Below, one piece after another: positions 33,615 to 44,000 of a stretch of DNA of 64,000 nucleotides; positions within the stretch are counted from its first letter, which is position 1, and each line of letters opens with the position of its first letter. The notes beneath the pieces were generated by a model. That model was not told where the DNA came from. It saw only the letters and a program-made list of their open reading frames with translations, and did no database searches. Source of the stretch: Methylocystis sp. MJC1 (GTDB lineage Bacteria > Pseudomonadota > Alphaproteobacteria > Rhizobiales > Beijerinckiaceae); assembly GCF_026427715.1 (NCBI RefSeq), contig NZ_CP107558.1, forward strand, positions 1 to 64,000. Direction: 5' to 3'. Position numbers and translations under genes: made by a program.

Positions 33615-33696
33615 CGTCATTCCCGCGAAAGCGGGAATCCAGAGCAACATTCCAGACTTAGTGCGGTCCCTGGATTCCGAGCCCGTCCGGAATGAA
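33615..33696. repeat. REP-like element, GTCATTCCCGC family
   Basis: CGTCATTCCCGCGAAAGCGGGAAT forms a tight hairpin (TTCCCGC/GCGGGAA, 33619-33637), then a second half TGGATTCCGAGCCCGTCCGGAATGA (33671-33695) follows. In translation it gives the VIPAKAGIQ string well known from REP read-through. It lies directly behind recQ. Confidence 0.8.
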
Positions 33697-33769
33697 AGCG
33701 CCTGAAACGCAGCCGGTTCCATGCTGCGGCGCAACGGGCTATGACGAGCTTCCGCCCAAGGACGCTTCC

Positions 33770-35215
33770 ATGCTCGCAATCGACGATTCCCCGCCGCCCC
33801 CAGCCGCAGAAATGCGGCCGATCATGGTCGGGCTCGGCCTCGCCATGCTGCTGTCGGCGCTGGACGGGACCATTGTCGTCACCGCGATGCCGACGATCGG
33901 CGCCGACCTCGGCGAACCCGAGAATCTGCCCTGGATCGTCACAGCCTATCTCGTCGCCTCGATCGTCGTGACGCCGCTCTACGGCAAATTCGCCGACGTC
34001 TATGGCAGGCGGATCATGCTGCTGGCCGGCGTTGCGACCTTTGTCCTCGGCTCGGTCGCCTGCGCGCTTGCCCCGAGCATGACGGCGCTCGCGCTGGCGC
34101 GTCTCGTTCAGGGCATGGGCGGCGGCGGATTGATCGCGCTCGCCCAGACCGTCATCGCCGATCTCGTCTCCCCCCGCGAGCGCGGGCGTTACCAGACCTA
34201 TCTCGCCGCCGTCTTCGTCGTCGCCAGCACCGCCGGGCCGGCGCTCGGCGGCTATTTTGCGCAATATTTGCACTGGTCGCTGATCTTCTGGATCAATCTG
34301 CCGCTCGGCCTCGCCGCGCTCGCCATGGTCAATTCCGGACTGAAGCGCCTGCCCGAGCGACGCCATCCGCATCGCATCGATTACATCGGCGCTGCGCTTC
34401 TGACGCTGGCGTCCGGCTCAATGGTGCTCGCCCTCGGCTGGGGCGGGACACGCTACCCTTGGGCCTCGGCGCCGATCTTCGGCCTGCTTGCGTTTTCGGC
34501 CCTGTCCTGGAGCGCTTTCGCCTGGCGCACGCGCGTCGCGCAAGAGCCTTTGATCCCCATGCGGATCTTGAGCCTCTCGATCGTGCGCAACGCCACCATT
34601 TCGAGCTCCTTCGGGCTCGGCGCCTCCATCGGGCTCTCGGTCGTCATGCCGATCTACTTCGAGGTCGCGGCGGGCCTGAGCGCGCACGACTCCGGCCTGG
34701 CGCTCATTCCGATGATGGCCGCCACGGTTGTCGGCGCGACGATCTCCGGCCGGCTGATGGCCGTAGTCGATCACTATAAGTTCATCCCTTTGCTGGGGCT
34801 CGGGGCGGGCGCGCTCGCCGCCGCGCTCGCCGCCTGGAAAGTCGAGAGCGCCTCGCTTATCGTGCTCGACAGCTTGCTCACCATCGCCTCCCTGGGCGTG
34901 GGGACAATGCTGCCGATTGCGACCGTCTCGGTGCAGAACGCCGTAGATTCGCGCGATCTGGGCACCGCCACGGCGACGATGCAGTTCTTCCGCCAGCTCG
35001 CCGCGGCGCTCATCGTCGCGCTTTTCGGCGCGCTGGCGCTGGGCGGCGGGCGGGCCGATTACATCGCGGAAGCCAGGCTCTCGCCCGAGGAAGCGGCGCG
35101 GCTCGCCGCGAGCTTCAAGCTCGTCTTCGCTGCGCTGGCCGTCTGCATGGGCTTCTCCTTCGCCTTCATGGCGCGGATGGAAGCACGTCCCCTGCGTGGC
35201 GAGCGGCGACACTGA
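33770..35215 (+). CDS. DHA2/EmrB-QacA family MFS drug exporter
   Basis: 481 residues from the ATG at 33770 (AAGGA upstream); the frame reaches back to 33692 in the repeat. About 14 membrane segments, typical of the DHA2 branch: motif D1 LSALDGTIVVTAMPTIGADL, motif A YGKFADVYGRRIMLLAG, motif C-like STAGPALGGYFAQYLHWSLI followed by FWINLPLGLAALAM. It should exchange protons for hydrophobic drugs or metabolites at the inner membrane. No EmrA-type adaptor is adjacent, so it probably works alone. Transcribed towards acnA with a 89-base gap. Confidence 0.93.
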   Translation: MLAIDDSPPPPAAEMRPIMVGLGLAMLLSALDGTIVVTAMPTIGADLGEPENLPWIVTAYLVASIVVTPLYGKFADVYGRRIMLLAGVATFVLGSVACALAPSMTALALARLVQGMGGGGLIALAQTVIADLVSPRERGRYQTYLAAVFVVASTAGPALGGYFAQYLHWSLIFWINLPLGLAALAMVNSGLKRLPERRHPHRIDYIGAALLTLASGSMVLALGWGGTRYPWASAPIFGLLAFSALSWSAFAWRTRVAQEPLIPMRILSLSIVRNATISSSFGLGASIGLSVVMPIYFEVAAGLSAHDSGLALIPMMAATVVGATISGRLMAVVDHYKFIPLLGLGAGALAAALAAWKVESASLIVLDSLLTIASLGVGTMLPIATVSVQNAVDSRDLGTATATMQFFRQLAAALIVALFGALALGGGRADYIAEARLSPEEAARLAASFKLVFAALAVCMGFSFAFMARMEARPLRGERRH

Positions 35216-35304
35216 CCTATGTAATCTGCCGTCGGCCGCTTGTGCCAATGGCATGGAATTTTCTATGAAGGCGACGTTCGCCTTTACGTCTGCAAGGACT
35301 GCCC

Positions 35305-38016
35305 ATGACTTCGCTCGACAGTTTCAAATCCCGCCAAAAGCTCGTCGTGGGGGATAAAACCTATGATTATTTCTCGCTGAGAGCGGCGGAGGCGAACGGG
35401 CTCGAAGGGGTCTCCAAGCTCCCCTATTCGCTCAAGGTCGTTCTCGAAAATCTGCTGCGCAACGAGGACGGGCGCTGGATCACCAAGGACACGATCCACT
35501 CCTTCGCTAAATGGCTGACCGAGAAGGGCAAGACCGAGCGCGAGATCGCCTTTTCGCCGGCCCGCGTGCTCATGCAGGATTTCACCGGCGTGCCCGCAGT
35601 GGTCGATCTCGCGGCGATGCGCGACGCTTTTGTTGCGCTCGGCGGCGACCCGCAGAAGATCAATCCGCTCGTGCCGGTCGATCTCGTGATCGACCATTCG
35701 GTCATCGTCGACGAGTTCGGGACGCCCAAGGCCTTCGAGCAGAATGTCGAGCTCGAATATGAGCGCAACGGCGAGCGTTACCGCTTCCTGAAATGGGGCC
35801 AGTCGGCCTTCCATAATTTCCGCGTCGTGCCGCCGGGCACCGGCATCTGCCATCAGGTCAATCTCGAATATCTCGCGCAGACGGTCTGGACCCGCACGGA
35901 GAAAGCCGATGGTGCGGCCGTCGAGGTCGCCTATCCCGATACGCTCGTCGGCACCGATTCGCACACGACCATGGTCAACGGCCTTGCGGTGCTCGGCTGG
36001 GGCGTCGGCGGCATCGAGGCGGAGGCCGCCATGCTCGGCCAGCCGCTCTCCATGCTCGCGCCCGAGGTGATCGGCTTCAAGTTGACCGGCGCGCCCAAGG
36101 AAGGCGTCACTGCGACCGACGTGGTGCTCACCGTCACGCAGATGCTGCGCAAAAAGGGCGTCGTCGGCAAATTCGTCGAATTCTATGGCGAGGGCCTCAA
36201 CCATTTGTCGCTCGCCGACCGCGCGACCATCGCCAATATGGCGCCGGAATATGGCGCGACCTGCGGCTTCTTCCCCGTCGACGCCGAGACGCTCGCCTAT
36301 CTCAATATGTCCGGCCGCGCCGCCGAGCGCATCGCGCTGATCGAGGCCTATACGCTGGCGCAGGGCATGCTGCGCAGCGCGAATTCACCCGATCCGGAAT
36401 TCACCGACACCCTGTCCCTCGACCTCGCCGAGGTCGCGCCGTCGCTCGCAGGCCCCAAGCGCCCGGAAGGCCGTGTGCCGCTGGAGGAGATCGGCAAGGC
36501 CTTTGAGACCGCGCTCGCCGGCGAATATAAGAAGGACGGCGGGCTCGGGCCGCGCTACAAGGTCGAGGGGACGAATTACGACCTCGGCCATGGCGACGTC
36601 GTCATCGCCGCCATCACCTCCTGCACCAATACCTCGAACCCGAGCGTGCTGATCGGCGCAGGGCTTCTGGCGCGCAACGCCGTTGCCAAGGGCCTAAAGG
36701 TGAAGCCCTGGGTGAAGACCTCGCTCGCGCCCGGAAGCCAAGTGGTCGGGCAATATCTTGCCAACTCCGGCCTGCAGAAGTCGCTCGACGAGCTGGGCTT
36801 CAATCTCGTGGGCTTCGGCTGCACGACCTGCATCGGCAATTCCGGGCCGCTGCCGGCTCCGGTCTCGAAGACCGTCAACGCCCATGACCTCGTCGCGGCC
36901 TCGGTGCTCTCCGGCAACCGCAATTTCGAGGGCCGCGTGAACCCCGACGTGCAGGCGAATTATCTCGCTTCGCCGCCGCTCGTCGTCGCTTTCGCGCTCG
37001 CGGGCACGGTCGCCACCGATCTGACGAAGGAGCCGCTGGGTCAGGGCTCGGACGGCCAGCCGGTTTACTTGCGCGATATTTGGCCGTCGAGCGCCGAGAT
37101 CGACTCCTTCATCCGCGACAACGTCACGCGCGACCTCTTCCGCGAGACTTACGCCAATGTCTTCGCGGGCGACGAACATTGGCGCGCCGTGGCGGCCCCC
37201 GCCGGCGAAACCTACGGCTGGGACGACAAATCCACCTACGTCCGCAACCCGCCCTATTTCGTTGGCCTCGCCAAGCAGCCCAAGCCCGTCACCGATATCG
37301 TCGGCGCGCGCATCCTCGCGCTCTTCGGCGACAAGATCACCACCGACCATATTTCCCCGGCCGGCTCCATCAAGGCCGCCTCGCCCGCGGGCAAATGGCT
37401 GATGGACAATGGCGTGGCGCAGAAGGACTTCAACCAATACGGGACGCGGCGCGGCAACCATGAAGTCATGATGCGCGGCACCTTCGCCAATATCCGCATT
37501 AAGAACAACATGATGAAGGACGCCCATGGCGTCGTGCCCGAGGGCGGCCTCACCAAATACTATCCCGGCGGCGAAACGCTTTCGATCTACGACGCCGCCA
37601 TGCGCTACCAGAAGGACGGCGCGCCGCTCGTCGTCTTCGCCGGCGCCGAATATGGCAATGGCTCGTCGCGCGACTGGGCGGCGAAGGGCACGGCGCTGCT
37701 CGGCGTGCGCGCCGTGATCGCGCAGAGCTTCGAGCGCATCCACCGCTCCAATCTCGTCGGCATGGGCGTGCTGCCGCTGACCTTCGAGCCTGGAACGAGC
37801 TGGGCGTCGCTCGGCCTGACCGGCGAGGAGACCGTGGCTATTCGCGGGCTCGAAAAAGGACTTGCGCCCCGCCAAACGCTGGCCGCCGAGATCACCTTCC
37901 CCGATGGCAAGGTCGTGTCCGCCCCGCTCCTCTTGCGGATCGATACGTTCGACGAATTGGAATACTTCAAAAACGGGGGCATTCTGCCTTACGTGCTGCG
38001 ACAACTCGCCTCGTAA
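35305..38016 (+). CDS. acnA: Aconitate hydratase A
   Basis: 903 residues, the AcnA/IRP1 length. It converts citrate to isocitrate in the TCA cycle. The [4Fe-4S] ligands are in [14 protein letters not shown] and [15 protein letters not shown] (Cys-x2-Cys). The active-site block [20 protein letters not shown] and the swivel domain ending [40 protein letters not shown] are intact. Starts [20 protein letters not shown]. It is the only aconitase seen here. A long 5' region (35216-35304) may hold its own promoter. Confidence 0.98.
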   Translation: MTSLDSFKSRQKLVVGDKTYDYFSLRAAEANGLEGVSKLPYSLKVVLENLLRNEDGRWITKDTIHSFAKWLTEKGKTEREIAFSPARVLMQDFTGVPAVVDLAAMRDAFVALGGDPQKINPLVPVDLVIDHSVIVDEFGTPKAFEQNVELEYERNGERYRFLKWGQSAFHNFRVVPPGTGICHQVNLEYLAQTVWTRTEKADGAAVEVAYPDTLVGTDSHTTMVNGLAVLGWGVGGIEAEAAMLGQPLSMLAPEVIGFKLTGAPKEGVTATDVVLTVTQMLRKKGVVGKFVEFYGEGLNHLSLADRATIANMAPEYGATCGFFPVDAETLAYLNMSGRAAERIALIEAYTLAQGMLRSANSPDPEFTDTLSLDLAEVAPSLAGPKRPEGRVPLEEIGKAFETALAGEYKKDGGLGPRYKVEGTNYDLGHGDVVIAAITSCTNTSNPSVLIGAGLLARNAVAKGLKVKPWVKTSLAPGSQVVGQYLANSGLQKSLDELGFNLVGFGCTTCIGNSGPLPAPVSKTVNAHDLVAASVLSGNRNFEGRVNPDVQANYLASPPLVVAFALAGTVATDLTKEPLGQGSDGQPVYLRDIWPSSAEIDSFIRDNVTRDLFRETYANVFAGDEHWRAVAAPAGETYGWDDKSTYVRNPPYFVGLAKQPKPVTDIVGARILALFGDKITTDHISPAGSIKAASPAGKWLMDNGVAQKDFNQYGTRRGNHEVMMRGTFANIRIKNNMMKDAHGVVPEGGLTKYYPGGETLSIYDAAMRYQKDGAPLVVFAGAEYGNGSSRDWAAKGTALLGVRAVIAQSFERIHRSNLVGMGVLPLTFEPGTSWASLGLTGEETVAIRGLEKGLAPRQTLAAEITFPDGKVVSAPLLLRIDTFDELEYFKNGGILPYVLRQLAS

Positions 38017-38100
38017 AAGAGCTGTCGAAAGCCTTCACTATTATTGACGGCGCGTTTTTCTTGCGACATCTTCGTGACGCTCGAGCGTGACAGCTCGCGT

Positions 38101-38120
38101 GCCGCCATTCAAATGGCGGC
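38101..38120. other. Hairpin between acnA and the first Cys-rich gene
   Basis: GCCGCCAT (38101-38108) pairs with ATGGCGGC (38113-38120) around TCAA. Just before it, ACGCTCGAGCGT (38077-38088) is a perfect 12-base palindrome. No T-run follows, so they may be operators or leader structure for the gene at 38182. Confidence 0.4.
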
Positions 38121-38181
38121 GCGGTTCGAAGTGCGGCGCAAGAAGCAAAAAATAAAATAGGAAGATAGAGGAACGCTCAGG

Positions 38182-38415
38182 ATGAAGAAATTCTCCATTG
38201 CCACGGCCATCGCTATCTTTGCGGCGATGACCGCTCCGGCCTTCGCCAGCTGCGATACCCATGCGGAAGATGACCAGGCTGTCTGCGCCTCCAAGTGCGA
38301 GGACCAGTATCTGAAGGATCAGCAGGGCTGGACGGCCGATATGTCTAAAGTCAAGTCCGACAAGAAGGCCTGCGACGAGAAGTGCGGCTGCCCGCAGAAC
38401 TCGAAGGGGCTCTGA
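38182..38415 (+). CDS. Small secreted Cys-rich protein, paralogue 1
   Basis: 77 residues. Residues 1-22 are a signal peptide (ATAIAIFAAMTAPAFA). The mature 55 residues have six cysteines: Cys24 in SCDTH, Cys35 and Cys39 in AVCASKCEDQYL, Cys64 in KACDEKCGCPQNS, Cys68 and Cys70. This suggests three disulfides in the periplasm. No known family comes to mind. The next gene (38762) is a clear paralogue with four cysteines. Ribosome-binding sequence GAGGAACGCTCAGG precedes the ATG. A terminator (38446-38471) follows, so the gene is a single unit. Confidence 0.85.
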   Translation: MKKFSIATAIAIFAAMTAPAFASCDTHAEDDQAVCASKCEDQYLKDQQGWTADMSKVKSDKKACDEKCGCPQNSKGL

Positions 38416-38445
38416 GCTTTTGGCTTGAACCTGAAGAATATGCGA

Positions 38446-38471
38446 GGGCGCGCGAAAAGCGCGCCCTTCTT
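38446..38471 (+). terminator. Intrinsic terminator of Cys-rich paralogue 1
   Basis: GGGCGCGC (38446-38453), loop GAAAA, GCGCGCCC (38459-38466), then TTCTT. The stem sequence is identical to that behind paralogue 2, so the terminator was probably duplicated with the gene. Confidence 0.85.
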
Positions 38472-38761
38472 GCCGGGAATCTCAAAATTTTTAGCCCGCG
38501 GCGACGCCCCCGAGCGGAGTGGCGTCCTTTTGGGATAACCTTTTCGATTCAATCTTTAAGAATGTGAAAGAGCTGGCTCGGCAGCCTGCCGAGCGCCCCC
38601 TCGTCACAGTCATATCAATGACGTGTGATTGACACTGGGCCAATCTTCCCCCATCGTCCGCCCGCTTTGCGCGTTATGAGGGGCCGTTACTGTCGGCGGG
38701 AGGGTTCTACGCCAGCGCAAGCGAGCACAGCCGAGTAAATATGAGAAGAGGAAGCGTCAAA
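38472..38761. other. Gene-free stretch between the two Cys-rich paralogues
   Basis: No convincing open frame on either strand in about 290 bases. It must hold the promoter and leader of paralogue 2; GAGGAAG sits just before that ATG. I see no clear sigma-70 pair, EcfG pair or strong hairpin after the terminator at 38446-38471. Confidence 0.5.
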
Positions 38762-39001
38762 ATGAACAAATTCGCCTTTGTTGCGGCGGCCCTGTTTGCC
38801 AGCATGATGACCCCGGCTTTCGCTGATTGCGATACGCATAAGGCCGACGAGGACAAGCAGGCCGCGGCCGCGTCGAAGTGCTACGACGAATATCTTGCCC
38901 GCGCCCAGAACTACGGCGCCAATAAAGAAGAGCTTCGCGCCAACTTCAAGGCCTGCAATGAGAAGGCCGGCTGCCCGCAGAATTCGGACCTGCTGAAGTA
39001 A
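38762..39001 (+). CDS. Small secreted Cys-rich protein, paralogue 2
   Basis: 79 residues from the ATG at 38762; GAGGAAG lies ten bases upstream. Residues 1-21 are a signal peptide (FAFVAAALFASMMTPAFA). Mature part: CDTHKADEDKQAAAASKCYD, then NFKACNEKAGCPQNSDLLK. It shares with paralogue 1 the blocks CDTH, ASKC-(Y/E)DEYL-like, AC(D/N)EK and GCPQNS. Only four cysteines remain (23, 40, 65, 71); the positions of Cys35 and Cys68 of paralogue 1 are Ala here. The two Cys were lost together, which suggests they pair with each other. Confidence 0.85.
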   Translation: MNKFAFVAAALFASMMTPAFADCDTHKADEDKQAAAASKCYDEYLARAQNYGANKEELRANFKACNEKAGCPQNSDLLK

Positions 39002-39041
39002 GATCGTTTCGCCTCATCGAGTGATGAGAGGCCGAAGCTCA

Positions 39042-39073
39042 GGGCGCGCAGTAATTGCGCGCCCATATTTTTT
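39042..39073. terminator. Intrinsic terminator of Cys-rich paralogue 2
   Basis: GGGCGCGC (39042-39049), loop AGTAATT, GCGCGCCC (39057-39064), then ATATTTTTT. The T-run serves the plus-strand gene. It lies between convergent genes; the minus-strand gene ends at 39076. Confidence 0.85.
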
Positions 39074-39075
39074 GC

Positions 39076-39570
39076 TTACTGCCGATAGACGTTGCCGTCC
39101 GGGCCCTTCCAGCCGTTCGAGTCTTCGTAGAAGCGATATTCCTCGTCGAAAACGACCGTCTCACCCGGGGCCACATATTGCCGGCCCTTGGGATCGGAGT
39201 TGCGCGGCGCCGTCACATAGTGCTTGCTGGGCGAGCAGCCGTCCTTGACCTTGCCGGCGTCGTCGGACTTGCAGTCCAGATTGGCGCCTTCCGGAAACTG
39301 CACTTTCGCGTTGAAGAAAATTTCATAGCCCTTCTCGCCGGTCGCGTGCATTTCGAGCGCCTCGGCCATGGTCTGCTTGAAGTCGAGGATCTTGCCGGGC
39401 TTGTCGAAACGCTGCGGGAGAAGATTTTCAAAAATTTTCCGGGCGTGGGCCTCCGTCGGGTCTCCGCAGCCGAGCCAGCAGATCGCCGCCGCCGGACCGG
39501 CGGCCATGGGCGCCGCGACGAGCGCAAGCGCAAAACCTCTGGCGAAAAATTTCAGATAAGCGCCTCGCAT
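39076..39570 (-). CDS. Secreted hypothetical protein
   Basis: 164 residues from the ATG at 39570, with GAGGAA upstream; the longer frame to 39990 lies inside the TolC gene. A signal peptide (FFARGFALALVAAPMAAGPA) ends near AAAICWLGCGD. The mature protein has four cysteines (ICWLGC, LDC, DGC) and conserved-looking stretches EAHARKIFENLLPQRFDKPG, FNAKVQFPEGANLDCKSDD and APGETVVFDEEYRFYEDSNG. No family recognised. It is probably periplasmic. It lies 81 bases downstream of the metal-efflux operon on the same strand, but a link is not proven. Confidence 0.7.
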   Translation of the reverse strand: MRGAYLKFFARGFALALVAAPMAAGPAAAICWLGCGDPTEAHARKIFENLLPQRFDKPGKILDFKQTMAEALEMHATGEKGYEIFFNAKVQFPEGANLDCKSDDAGKVKDGCSPSKHYVTAPRNSDPKGRQYVAPGETVVFDEEYRFYEDSNGWKGPDGNVYRQ

Positions 39571-39650
39571 ATAGCGTTTCCTCTTCTTTTGTTGCGCCGC
39601 AATAAGAACGGCGATTGGCCGCAGAGTAAAACGCTTTGTATGAAATGTCT

Positions 39651-41063
39651 TCAACGCCCCGCGTCGGGCGTGGCGGTCCCGACCCAGGAGTCCTTCACCT
39701 GCTCGAAATGAACCGCTGGGTCGTATTGCCACTCGCCGAGGGCGAGAGTCTCGGTCGAAAGCCTGCCCATGGCGGCGAGCACAGCGTAAGAGGCGACCAC
39801 GCGTTCGCGCTGCGCGAAGACCAGATTGATGCGCGCGTTGAGCAATTCCTGCTGCGCATTGAGAATGTCGAGCGTTGTGCGCTGGCCGGCCTTGGCCTCC
39901 TCGCGCACGCCATAGAGCGCGCGCTCGGCCGCGGCGATCTGCGTTTGCGCGGCGGCGATCTGCGTTTTCGCCGCTTGCAAGGCGCCCCAATTGGCGCGCA
40001 CCAGCGCGATGACGTCGGCGCGCGCGACATCGACGTCGAGCCGGCGCTGCCCCGCGGTCTCTTTTGCTTCCCGAACCTGCGAGAAAGTTAGCCCGCCTTC
40101 GTAGATGGGCACATTGAGGCGCCCGCCGATCGACGCGCCGATATTGCGATTATAGACGCCCGAAATATCCGTCTGGGTGAAGACATTGCCGACGATCGAG
40201 AATCTCGGCATGAAATCCGCCTCGATCACCTTGATGTCGATATCGGCCGCGTCGGCGTCGTGCAGAGCGGCGAGAATGACCGGATGCTCGGCAAGGGCGA
40301 TGCGTTCGACCTCTTCGCGGGTTTTGGGGATCAGGCGGTCGATGGCGGCACCGGGGGATAGTGTCTTCGGCTCGACGCCGATCGTCTGGCGATAGACGCC
40401 GATGCTCGCCTCGAGCGCCGCGCGCGCCTGGCCGACGAGTGACCGCCCGGCGGCAAGCCGCGCCTCGGCCTGCGCGACGTCGGTCAGCGTAATCTGGCCG
40501 TAGTTGTAGCGCTCCTTCGTCTGGCGCAATTGCTCGGCGAGGACCGAGACATTGTTTTCCTGTAGTTTCAGCGCCGCCGTGTCGCGCAGCACGTTCATAT
40601 AGGCCGCGGCCGCATTGAACAGCACGCGCTGCTCCGTCAGGCGCAGGCGCGCGCGTCCGGCGAAGACGTTCGTCTCCGCCATGCGTGTGGCGTTGTGCGT
40701 CTTGAAGCCGTCGAAGACGGGCTGCTCGACCGTGAGGCTCGCCGAGCGGGGCATGCTGCCCCCTGTCTGAATGCTTTTGGTCTGGACGCGGGTGAAGGCC
40801 GGGTCGACAAGATCCTCGTCGATCTGCCGCGTGACGGCGCGATTCTCCTGTTTGCCGAGATAAAGACTTGCATTGGCGCGCGGGCGTAGGCCCGAGCGCG
40901 CCTGCGGCACTTTCTCGTCGAGGGCGCGCACGCCGGCGCGACCGGAGTTCAACACAGGGCTATTGTTGTAAGCGCGCAGCAAGGCGCCATCGAGCGTCTC
41001 GGCCCACGCCGTCGACGCTGTCAAACAGAGCGCAATGAGAAGGGCGCGGCGCGCGTGTCTCAC
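39651..41063 (-). CDS. TolC-family outer membrane channel of the metal efflux system
   Basis: 470 residues with a signal peptide (LLIALCLTASTAWA). Two outer-membrane efflux repeats are visible: LDGALLRAYNNSPVLNSGRA and PVFDGFKTHNATRMAETNVF in the first half, IALAEHPVILAALHDADAAD and VPIYEGGLTFSQVREAKETA in the second. The end of the first copy has QTKERYNYGQITLTDVAQAE, the typical TolC helix signature. It forms the trimeric outer-membrane exit duct. The ATG overlaps the stop of the RND pump gene (ATGA), so the order is adaptor, pump, channel in one operon, with this channel last. Confidence 0.92.
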   Translation of the reverse strand: MRHARRALLIALCLTASTAWAETLDGALLRAYNNSPVLNSGRAGVRALDEKVPQARSGLRPRANASLYLGKQENRAVTRQIDEDLVDPAFTRVQTKSIQTGGSMPRSASLTVEQPVFDGFKTHNATRMAETNVFAGRARLRLTEQRVLFNAAAAYMNVLRDTAALKLQENNVSVLAEQLRQTKERYNYGQITLTDVAQAEARLAAGRSLVGQARAALEASIGVYRQTIGVEPKTLSPGAAIDRLIPKTREEVERIALAEHPVILAALHDADAADIDIKVIEADFMPRFSIVGNVFTQTDISGVYNRNIGASIGGRLNVPIYEGGLTFSQVREAKETAGQRRLDVDVARADVIALVRANWGALQAAKTQIAAAQTQIAAAERALYGVREEAKAGQRTTLDILNAQQELLNARINLVFAQRERVVASYAVLAAMGRLSTETLALGEWQYDPAVHFEQVKDSWVGTATPDAGR

Positions 41064-44000
41064 ACGACCTCTCTTTCGCGCGCGGCGGCGAGCGAGGCTT
41101 TGCTCTCGCCGAAGAAGGCGTAAAGCGCGGGCAGCACGATCAGCGTGAGCACCGTCGCGCTGATGAGCCCGCCGATGACGACGGTGGCGATCGGCCGCTG
41201 CACTTCGGCGCCCGTCGAGGTGGCAAGCGCCATGGGCACGAAGCCAAGCGAGGCGACGAGCGCCGTCATCGTCACGGGACGCAGACGCGTCATGGCGCCT
41301 TTGAAGATCGCCGCGCGCTCAGCCATCCCGCTCACCATGAGCTGGTGAATATAGGTGCGCATGACGAGGCCGTTGAGCACGGCGACGCCGGAAAGCGCGA
41401 TAAAGCCCACAGCCGCCGAGACGGACATGGGCATGCCGCGTAGCCACAGAGCGAGCACGCCGCCAGACAATGCAAGGGGCACGGCCGAGAACACGAGTAG
41501 CGCGTCGCGCGCCGAGCCCAGCGCCGAAAACAGCAGCAGGAAGATCATGAAGAAGCAGACCGGCACGACAATCATGAGCCGCGCCCGTGCCGCCGCGAGA
41601 TTTTCGAACTGGCCGCCCCATTCGATCCAATAGCCCGCAGGGATCTGCACCTTCGCGTCGACCTTGGCGCGCGCTTCGTTCACGACCGAGGCGATGTCGC
41701 GTCCGCGCACATTCGCGCTGACGACGACGCGCCGCTTGCCGTTTTCGCGAGAGATCTGGTTCTGCCCGTCGACGGTGGAAAAGCTTGCGACCTGCTTGAG
41801 CTGAATGGTCGAGATGCGCCCCTGCGCATCGGGCGGCAAGGAGACCGGGATCGTCTCCAAAGCGCTAGCGTCCTCGCGCAGATTGTCGCGCAGGCGCACG
41901 AAGATCGGGAAACGGCGGTCGCCTTCGAAGATCATGCCGGCCGGCTCGCCGCCGATCGCCGCGCCGATCGTGTCCTGCACGGCGCCGAGCGACAGGCCGT
42001 AGCGCGCAATGGCGTTCTTATCGACCTTGATGTCGAGCACCGGCAGGCCGGTCACCTGCTCGACCTTCACGTCGGTTGCGCCCGGCGTGGCGCGCAGGAT
42101 GGCGGCGATCTGATTGGCCGCCTTCAGCATGGCGTCGAAATCCTCGCCGAAGACTTTCACCGCTACGTCGCCGCGCACGCCCGCGAGAAGTTCGTTGAAG
42201 CGCAGCTGGATGGGCTGCGAAAATTCATAGGCGTTGCCGGGAAGCTTCGAGATCTCGGCCGAGATGTCGTCGATCAGTCTGTCCTTGGGAAGATGCGGAT
42301 CGGGCCACTGATCTTCCGGCTTCAGCATGATGAAAGTGTCGGTCAGATTCGGCGGCATGGGGTCGGTCGCGACCTCGGCCGTGCCGGTCTTGGAGAAGAC
42401 GTAATCGACCTGCGGCAGCTTGCGAATGGCGTTCTCGACGTCGATCTGCATCGCCTGCGACTGCGTGAGCGAAGTGCTCGGAATGCGATTCGCCTGCATG
42501 GCGAGATTCTTCTCGTCGAGCTTCGGGATGAACTCCTGCCCGAGGTTCAGATAGAGAAGCACGGCGAAGAGGAAGGAGGCGACGCCGATCGCCATCACCT
42601 TCACCGGCGCTTCCATCGCCCAACGCAAGGCCGGCTCATAGGAGCGCTTGAGCGCCGACACGATCACGTTGTCATGCTCTTCGCTCGCGCCCGAGACGAA
42701 CAGCGCGATCATCGCGGGGAAAAAGGTGAGGGAGAGAAGGAACTCGGACAACAACGCGATGATGACGGTCATCGCCATCGGATGGAACATCTTCCCTTCG
42801 ACGCCCGAGAAGCTGAGGATCGGCAGATAGACGAGGATGATGATCGATTGGCCATAGACGGTGGGCCGCCGCATCTCGACGGCCGAATCGATGACCGTCT
42901 CGAGGCGTTCCTCGGTGGTGAGCGCGCGCCCCGCCATATGCTGCCGCTCGGAGAGGCGGCGCAGGCTGTTCTCTGCGACGATGATGGCGCCGTCGGCGAT
43001 GAGGCCGAAGTCGAGGGCGCCGAGGCTCATCAGATTGGCGCTGATTTTGCCGATATACATGCCGATCGCCAGCATCAGCATGGTCACGGGGATGACCGTC
43101 GCCGTCACCACCGCCGCGCGGAAGTTGCCGAGCATGACGAAGAGCACGAGGATGACGAGTCCGGCGCCCTCCATAAGATTCTTGGCGACAGTCTTGATGG
43201 TCGCATCGACCAGCAGCGTGCGGTTCAGGACCGTCTTGATCTCGATCCCCGGCGGCAGGGATTTGGCGACCGCCTTCACCTTCTGATCGACTGCGGCCGA
43301 AACGGTGCGGCTATTGGCGCCGATCAGCATCAGCGCAGTGCCGATGACGACCTCTTCGCCATTCATGCTGGCGCTGCCGGTGCGCAGCTCTTTGCCGATG
43401 GCGACGCTCGCGATCTGGCCCACGCGCACGGGCACGCCGTTACGGGTCGTGGCGACGACATTGGCGATATCTTCGACAGTCTCGAGCCGGCCGCCGCTGC
43501 GCACGACTAGGCCCTCGCCATTGCGCTCGACATAGCCGGCGCCGCGGCTGACGTTGTTCTTCTGGATCGTCGCCGCAAGATCACCGAAGGAGAGGCCCAG
43601 CGACATCAGCTTCGCAGGGTCCGGCTGCACATGATATTGCCGCATGAAGCCGCCGAGCGAGTCGACGCCGGCGACGCCCGGCACCGTGCGCAATTGCGGG
43701 CGGATGATCCAGTCCTGCACGGTGCGCAGATAAGACTCCTGCGCGACGTCCGTGCGCAGCATGGCGCCTTCCGGCGTCAGATAGGCGCCGTCACGCTGCC
43801 AGCCGGGCTCGCCCGCATTGGCGAGCTTGTGCGGCTCCGCGTAGCGCACGGTCCACATGTAGATCTCGGAAAGGCCGGTTGCGATCGGGCCCATGCGCAA
43901 TTCGATCTGCGGCGGAAAATCCTCGCGCGCCTGGGCGACGCGTTCATTCACCTGCTGGCGCGCGAAAAAAATATCGACGCCGTCGGAAAAAACCGCCGTC

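Noticed and set aside
33597..33705. C-terminal end of the unshifted recQ frame
   Set aside because: It is REP-element translation (VIPAKAGIQ), not a native domain.
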